From a virus: a DNA stretch of 46,034 nucleotides. The position numbers and the translations under genes are program-made. The notes under the pieces were generated by a model. The model was not told where the DNA came from. It did not search any database and worked only from the letters and a program-made list of their open reading frames with translations. Location of the stretch: IMG/VR virus record IMGVR_UViG_3300020187_001807, positions 1 through 46,034 of that record; one strand, 5' to 3'. Positions 42,035-46,034 of this stretch are shown here, in pieces (position 1 is the first letter of the stretch; every line of letters begins with the position of its first letter).

Positions 42035-43147
42035 ATGTCGGAAAATTTAAAATGGAGCGAATATGACTTCTCTAAAATACCTTTTGATGACATTGTCAGT
42101 GTTGGTCAGCGTACTCTTTTGTACCGTGATCTATTTACTGTTAGTTGGCTCCTCGGAAGATTCTGCAATTATAAATGCTCCTACTGTTGGCCTTACGCCC
42201 GCAGTGACCGTAAAGATCACCGTCCTACAGAACTATGCTTACGGACCATAGATGAAATAAAGAGGCAAGCACGTGGTAATGGTTTTAATAGTTTTCATTT
42301 TAGTCTGTCTGGCGGTGAGCCTACTTTTCATCCAGGATATCTGGATATTTTGCGTCATTTGGCTGATGATGTTGATAACACTAATTATACCTCTGTGCAT
42401 ATGACATCAAACTGTAGTCGCAATATGCGATGGTTTGAAGATTATGTAGAACGTGTAAAACCTTTCCATCGTGCTAGTATAACAGCAAGTTTGCATACAG
42501 AACACTTAAATACAGTCGAGAAGATGCAGGACTTTGCTAATAAGCTAATACTGTGTCAGGAGCATGATGTTCAAGTTACAATCAATATGGTTATGGTGCC
42601 GGAATGGTTTGAACAAGATTGGGAAAACGCCCTATTCTTCCACGAGCAAGGCATCAACGTCACACTCAAGCCGCAATCAGATCCAACGGCGTCTAGAGTC
42701 GTGGACGGTTACACGGATGAAATGCTACAGCGATTGTGGAACGGTATGCCGCAAATGGCGTATACAGAGTCAAAACGACAATGGGCAAATCGTCCACGGC
42801 CAAGTTTCGAATTGCCGCCGTATGCAATAGGCAACAACGACAAAAGTGTTCCCTGGCATATGCAAGTAGAGTTAAAAGACTCTAATGATAAGAAGTGGTA
42901 CATGGACCAAGCAGAAAGGTTTAATGCATTTGAATTTAATAAATTTAAAGGCTGGAATTGCCAAGCAGGATACAGTGGCATTATTATTAGAGAGCCTGAC
43001 GGAAGTGTCAAACGTAGTTATAGTTGTGCAGATGTGCCGTTGGGTAACATAGAAACAGGATTCAAACTGTTTGATGGACCACGTCCTTGTATAAGCGATG
43101 CATGTGTAAGTAGTGCTGACAGTAAAATTCCAAAACGTAAACTATAA
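42035..43147 (+). CDS. Radical SAM protein with C-terminal cysteine domain
   Basis: The core CNYKCSYC (C44, C48, C51) with WPYA, LSGGEPTFH and MTSNCSRNMRWF join it to the 2420/5061/27195 subfamily. The C-terminal domain has GWNCQAGYSGIIIREPDG, YSCADV and CISDACVSS, with three fewer Cys than the 27195 protein's tail. Within the 370-residue gene, bases about 42600-42840 have roughly 50% GC, much higher than the flanks. The next gene's late promoter box overlaps its stop codon. Substrate unknown; the SDR upstream may act on its product. Confidence 0.88.
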   Translation: MSENLKWSEYDFSKIPFDDIVSVGQRTLLYRDLFTVSWLLGRFCNYKCSYCWPYARSDRKDHRPTELCLRTIDEIKRQARGNGFNSFHFSLSGGEPTFHPGYLDILRHLADDVDNTNYTSVHMTSNCSRNMRWFEDYVERVKPFHRASITASLHTEHLNTVEKMQDFANKLILCQEHDVQVTINMVMVPEWFEQDWENALFFHEQGINVTLKPQSDPTASRVVDGYTDEMLQRLWNGMPQMAYTESKRQWANRPRPSFELPPYAIGNNDKSVPWHMQVELKDSNDKKWYMDQAERFNAFEFNKFKGWNCQAGYSGIIIREPDGSVKRSYSCADVPLGNIETGFKLFDGPRPCISDACVSSADSKIPKRKL

Positions 43148-43150
43148 ATA
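43143..43150 (+). promoter_or_regulatory. T4-type late promoter box
   Basis: A perfect TATAAATA overlaps the stop codon of the radical SAM gene and lies 22 bases before the nitroreductase ATG at 43173, which has AGGAGAG 6 bases upstream. It favours the start at 43173 over an in-frame start at 43113. Confidence 0.65.
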
Positions 43151-43172
43151 TAACTATATAGGAGAGTTTATT

Positions 43173-43790
43173 ATGGAATTAACTGAGGTAAATATTAAAA
43201 AAGCGGTAATTAGATCACAACATTGTCAACGTAATTGGGACTTAACAAGGCGAATACCTGATGCTGATTTAGATACTATGGTTCATGCCATTACAAATTG
43301 TCCTAGTAAACAAAACACTGCATTCTATAACGTTTATGCAATTACTAACAGACAAATAATCGAAAACATTCATAAAAATACTGAAGGTTTTTACCACAGG
43401 GACGAAGATAAAATTATAAGCAATAGCCAAACTCTTGCTAATGTACTATTTGTGTTTACTAGCAACACAGAAAATTCCAAAAGATTAAGTAAGAAGCGTA
43501 CAGAGTTTGGTGATAGCAACAACAGTGTTAATAGAGACCTGCATATGGCAACTGGTATTGCTGCAGGATATTTAAATTTAACCGCAAGTTTATTAGGATA
43601 CAGTACTGGGTGTTGTGCATGTTTTGAAGCTGATGAGATACAAAAAACGTTAAACACACAGGACGAAATTATTTTGCTTATGGGTGTTGGTTTTAAAAGT
43701 GACATCAACAGAAGAATACATCATGCAGATAACTCATTAACTTTCCCAGCAATACCAAAAGAAAACATATCGGTGACTCATTTATCATAA
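43173..43790 (+). CDS. Nitroreductase-like flavoprotein, paralog
   Basis: The AGGAGAG site sets the ATG at 43173 (205 residues). RSQHCQRNWDL near the start gives the FMN-phosphate RxS/R contact, CPSKQNTAFYNVYAI the second, SQTLANVLFVF the core strand, and ATGIAAGYLNLTASLLGYSTGCCACF the dimer helix and Cys-rich loop; LLMGVGF is the GxG strand. This is the nitroreductase pattern and matches the gene at 25438. It is followed after 1 base by two 2OG-type genes. It could supply reduction or dehydrogenation in a tailoring pathway. Confidence 0.72.
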   Translation: MELTEVNIKKAVIRSQHCQRNWDLTRRIPDADLDTMVHAITNCPSKQNTAFYNVYAITNRQIIENIHKNTEGFYHRDEDKIISNSQTLANVLFVFTSNTENSKRLSKKRTEFGDSNNSVNRDLHMATGIAAGYLNLTASLLGYSTGCCACFEADEIQKTLNTQDEIILLMGVGFKSDINRRIHHADNSLTFPAIPKENISVTHLS

Positions 43791-43791
43791 T

Positions 43792-44475
43792 ATGACTACA
43801 AAAACTGAACAACAATACTTGGACATGCATACTGCTCCGTTAATTCCACTTGACATGTGTGCTGACATCGGATTATTTCATGAATGTATGACACTGTACC
43901 AACATGCGTTCAGAACATGGGGTGTTAAACATTTAGAAAACCGGCGCTATGGATTACCACTAGTAAATGCCAATGGAGAGTTACACAATAATCCTGAACC
44001 TGTTTGTTATCCACTGGACCAGTGGAATGCTAATTTAGAGGATGAGGATAGAGTAAGAGATCATAGCTTTCAAGTACCAACAAAAGTATTAAGTCATCCA
44101 GCATTTGATTTTTTAGAGCCGTTAAAAGATTGTATATTGCGTAGTTGTATACTAAAATGGATGGATAATAGTTTATTTTACCCACACACTGACACTAAAC
44201 TACAGGGTCGTATATTGCGCTTATGGGGTACAGATAGACCAGACAAAGTTAAGTTGCGTTTTGACCGGGGTGGAATTAGAAGTAACCCAAGAGATGTAGA
44301 CAATACTGATTTTGATTTGGCCGCACCAGAATGTGAAATTGAAGCTGGGCGTATGTATTTGATTGATACAAACATTGTACATGATGCTCACAGTTATGCT
44401 AATAATACATATCAATTCTTTCTTAGTTTTGATAGGGACAAAAGTTACAAAATTATACAACAATTAAAATTATGA
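43792..44475 (+). CDS. 2OG-Fe(II) oxygenase-like protein
   Basis: LFYPHTDTKLQGRILRLWG gives the HxD iron ligands (H132, D134), and GRMYLIDTNIVHDAHSY the distal His (H197 or H200). The expected 2OG-binding Arg is not obvious after the second His (NNTYQFFLSFDR), so activity is less certain than for its neighbour. The 227-residue protein is cytoplasmic. It ends with a 4-base overlap (ATGA) to another 2OG-type gene, suggesting paired hydroxylations. Confidence 0.65.
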   Translation: MTTKTEQQYLDMHTAPLIPLDMCADIGLFHECMTLYQHAFRTWGVKHLENRRYGLPLVNANGELHNNPEPVCYPLDQWNANLEDEDRVRDHSFQVPTKVLSHPAFDFLEPLKDCILRSCILKWMDNSLFYPHTDTKLQGRILRLWGTDRPDKVKLRFDRGGIRSNPRDVDNTDFDLAAPECEIEAGRMYLIDTNIVHDAHSYANNTYQFFLSFDRDKSYKIIQQLKL

Positions 44476-45056
44476 AATATTTTACACCATTAAATTTACC
44501 ACAATATGATTTACTTAGTTGTATGGATGAATTATTACAACAGGAATTAATAGACTGGGGCAAACACGGACAAATTTGTATTAACACTACACCTGACGAA
44601 CCTGACAACTATCATCATGGTGATGCCAGTTTAAAATATGATTGGAATAATTCAATTGACAAAGCAGATAAAGACGGTAATATAACACACTTTACTGTGC
44701 CACTGAGAAACAAAAGTCTTAAAGAACGACACTTTACTCAGCTATGTACAGTATTTGAAAACACAGTGTTTGCTGATGTATACGAAGAATTAGGAAAACA
44801 TTATCTACTTGGAAGAGTTAGAATAATGACAAGTCTTCCTAAAACTTGTTTAACTTGGCATCAGGACAATACTAATAGAATACACTATCCATTGGTAACT
44901 AATCCAGGATGCCAAATGGTAATTGAAGACGAAGTACTGCACATGCCAGAAAATACTTGGTGGTTAACACAAACAGAACACTATAAGCACACTGCATTTA
45001 ATGCTAGTACAGAAAATAGAATACATTTAGTGGCAGTGGTTAGAAATGCTAACTAA
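44472..45056 (+). CDS. Aspartyl/asparaginyl hydroxylase-like oxygenase
   Basis: CLTWHQDNTNRIHYPLVTN (H130, D132, R136) and EHYKHTAFNASTENRIHLVA (H173, R183) are the complete aspartyl beta-hydroxylase signature: HxD, a substrate/2OG Arg, distal His, and the RIHL arginine that binds 2-oxoglutarate. The 194-residue length fits the catalytic domain alone, without membrane anchor or TPR repeats. It lies in the 43173-46034 operon. The target may be a protein side chain, but metabolite hydroxylation is equally possible. Confidence 0.82.
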   Translation: MKYFTPLNLPQYDLLSCMDELLQQELIDWGKHGQICINTTPDEPDNYHHGDASLKYDWNNSIDKADKDGNITHFTVPLRNKSLKERHFTQLCTVFENTVFADVYEELGKHYLLGRVRIMTSLPKTCLTWHQDNTNRIHYPLVTNPGCQMVIEDEVLHMPENTWWLTQTEHYKHTAFNASTENRIHLVAVVRNAN

Positions 45057-45552
45057 ACGTATTGACAATCAACATATTGTACAAGTAGGATCTTTTGTAC
45101 GTAAATGTGAACAACTTGGATATAATAATAATTCCAGTCTACAACTTATGAAATGGGATTGGTGCTTGGAGTCAGGTGCATGGTTTGCTACATACATTGA
45201 CAACGAGATTATAAGTTTAAGTGGTATACATCCTTTTGAGGATGGATATAGAGCTTTATTCAGAGGTGCACAACTAAGATCACGCAACGTTGGACTTAAC
45301 AGATACCACATGCAAAGCTATTGCTTTAGTACACAGTTGCCATTACAATTAGAATATGCTCAAGATAAACCTGTGTATATTACTACAAATATAGATAACG
45401 ATGCCAGTGGTAAAATGGGAAGTGTTAACCGAACATTTTATCATTTAGCCAAACACGGTATTGTAGACTTTGTAAGAGCTGACGAAGTATTTTATACACA
45501 ACAAAATATATGGAAATTAAATAATGAAAACTACAACGCTATTAGACTTTAA
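45046..45552 (+). CDS. Hypothetical protein, possibly GNAT-like
   Basis: This 168-residue protein has WFATYIDNEIISLSGIHPFEDGYRALFRGAQL, which looks like the central strands of a GNAT fold followed by an FRGA segment I have seen in uncharacterised phage proteins. There is no clear acetyl-CoA loop. SVNRTFYHLAKHGIVDFV near the end fits the C-terminal helix-strand. It overlaps the genes on both sides (11 and 29 bases). Function unassigned. Confidence 0.55.
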   Translation: MLTKRIDNQHIVQVGSFVRKCEQLGYNNNSSLQLMKWDWCLESGAWFATYIDNEIISLSGIHPFEDGYRALFRGAQLRSRNVGLNRYHMQSYCFSTQLPLQLEYAQDKPVYITTNIDNDASGKMGSVNRTFYHLAKHGIVDFVRADEVFYTQQNIWKLNNENYNAIRL

Positions 45553-45745
45553 ACATCTTAAAAAGGCAGGTGCAGGTTATTTTAAACACTTGACTTATGC
45601 TACATATTATAATATACTAGCACTAGGTGTATTAGTAACAGGAATAATTCACAGTTTTATACCGTGGCTGTTTCCTTTTACTCCTTACTACCTTGCCAAA
45701 AGGATTGTAGATGGCACTGAACAAAACTTTAAAAAAGATAATTGA
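45524..45745 (+). CDS. DUF6356-like small membrane protein
   Basis: The 73 residues read as the DUF6356 pattern: an N-terminal HLKKAGAGYFKHL, one long membrane segment (ILALGVLVTGIIHSFIPWLFP), and a short cytosolic tail YLAKRIVDG. Members are found in many proteobacteria and have no known activity. It overlaps the upstream gene by 29 bases and the AMP-binding ligase by 35 bases, so it is translationally tied to that enzyme. The assignment rests on memory of the family pattern. Confidence 0.65.
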   Translation: MKTTTLLDFKHLKKAGAGYFKHLTYATYYNILALGVLVTGIIHSFIPWLFPFTPYYLAKRIVDGTEQNFKKDN

Positions 45746-46034
45746 CACCGGTACAGTATTGCCAACCAGTGGTACCACTGGTGCACCTAAACGTATATTC
45801 CAACCACCGCATAAACTGTCAGCCGCTAATAGTGTAGCTAGGCAAGTGCAAGATATTACTGTTAACAGTCGTATACTAACAGTGTGTACATTAACACATG
45901 CTGGTGGATTGCTTGCACAAACATTACCTGCTGTAGAAGTTGGTGCTGATGTTGATATACAAAAGTTTAATCCCTACAGTTGGGTTAGACAGATTACAGA
46001 TTATACACACAGTCATTTAACGCCCAACATGGCT
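45711..46034 (+). CDS. AMP-binding (ANL) ligase, partial
   Basis: An ATG at 45711 opens a frame that runs off the end of the window; 108 residues are visible. VLPTSGTTGAPKRIFQP at residues 16-32 is the A3 phosphate-binding loop of the adenylate-forming superfamily, and CTLTHAGGLLAQTLPAVEVG resembles the following A4 helix of the O-succinylbenzoate-CoA ligase-like group. The striking point is that the A3 loop begins only about 17 residues from the start, whereas in full-length members 100-200 residues precede it. It could be an N-terminally minimal ligase as in MenE-like relatives. It would activate a carboxylic acid as acyl-AMP. Confidence 0.8.
   Translation, partial: MALNKTLKKIIDTGTVLPTSGTTGAPKRIFQPPHKLSAANSVARQVQDITVNSRILTVCTLTHAGGLLAQTLPAVEVGADVDIQKFNPYSWVRQITDYTHSHLTPNMA

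Noticed and set aside
42063-42251. Small hydrophobic open frame overlapping the start of the 42035 radical SAM gene
   Set aside because: It lies in another frame within the radical SAM coding sequence, whose CNYKCSYC motif is unambiguous; the hydrophobicity comes from the frame shift.
1-46034. CRISPR arrays, tRNA or rRNA genes, insertion sequences, attachment sites
   Set aside because: No regularly spaced repeats, no cloverleaf or rRNA-like stretches, no transposase or integrase, and no flanking direct repeats were seen while reading both strands.

Overview
The window is a low-GC, almost gap-free stretch of about 50 genes, most of them touching or overlapping by a few bases. It contains no ribosomal, tRNA, replication or virion structural genes. 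Two things suggest a large T4-like marine phage. NATAAATA boxes (the T4-type late promoter core) face outwards on both strands at all three divergent gene junctions and stand before two further genes. Several gene families (GT-A-like proteins beginning with an ISYDE motif, SGNH hydrolases, CPFA proteins, carbamoyltransferase, small methyltransferases) are ones I associate with marine myophage accessory regions. Three near-consensus sigma-70 promoters are also present. The phage assignment is an inference, because no capsid, tail or DNA polymerase gene is visible. A genomic island of a marine alphaproteobacterium is the main alternative.

The dominant content is radical SAM enzymes: 16 genes in about 41 kb. 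They fall into four visible types. (1) Eight proteins have an N-terminal cysteine-rich (twitch/SPASM-like) segment before the CxxxCxxC core; six of these form an unbroken tandem run at 32538-40026 and two lie at 7095-9960. (2) Four proteins have a CNxxCxYC core, a SNxSRxxRW-like motif and a separate GWxC cysteine domain (2420, 5061, 27195, 42035); in the 5061 gene the domain order is reversed. (3) Two are SPASM enzymes lacking the GGE motif (26116, 30582). (4) Two are paralogous B12-binding-type enzymes of about 700 residues (9939, 13151) that flank one unknown gene.

Layout. 1-4987: partial unknown gene, unknown gene, GT-like protein, radical SAM, methyltransferase, SGNH hydrolase. 5010-15253: sigma-70 promoter, then a radical SAM operon ending in the B12 pair. 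15258-18824: sigma-70 promoter, methyltransferase, a TctA/TctC tripartite tricarboxylate transporter pair without a recognisable TctB and with higher GC, then a hairpin terminator. 18842-28832: 2OG oxygenase, sulfotransferase-like protein, small duplicated membrane protein, nucleotidyltransferase-kinase fusion, carbamoyltransferase, 29-residue protein, GT-like protein, methyltransferase, nitroreductase-like protein, two radical SAMs, GNAT-like and DUF6614-like proteins. 28829-32494: minus-strand CPFA protein and amidinotransferase, a plus-strand radical SAM, and a minus-strand PLP enzyme. 32538-40026: the six-gene twitch radical SAM run. 40010-41427: two minus-strand SGNH-like genes. 41475-46034: SDR-like protein, radical SAM, nitroreductase-like protein, two 2OG oxygenase-like proteins, a GNAT-like protein, a DUF6356-like membrane protein, and an AMP-binding ligase running off the end.

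Together the genes look like a dense tailoring repertoire: radical chemistry, methyl, carbamoyl and amidino transfer, hydroxylation, sugar activation and acyl adenylation. This fits modification of a surface glycan, lipid or small molecule, but no substrate, core synthase or precursor peptide can be identified from sequence alone.
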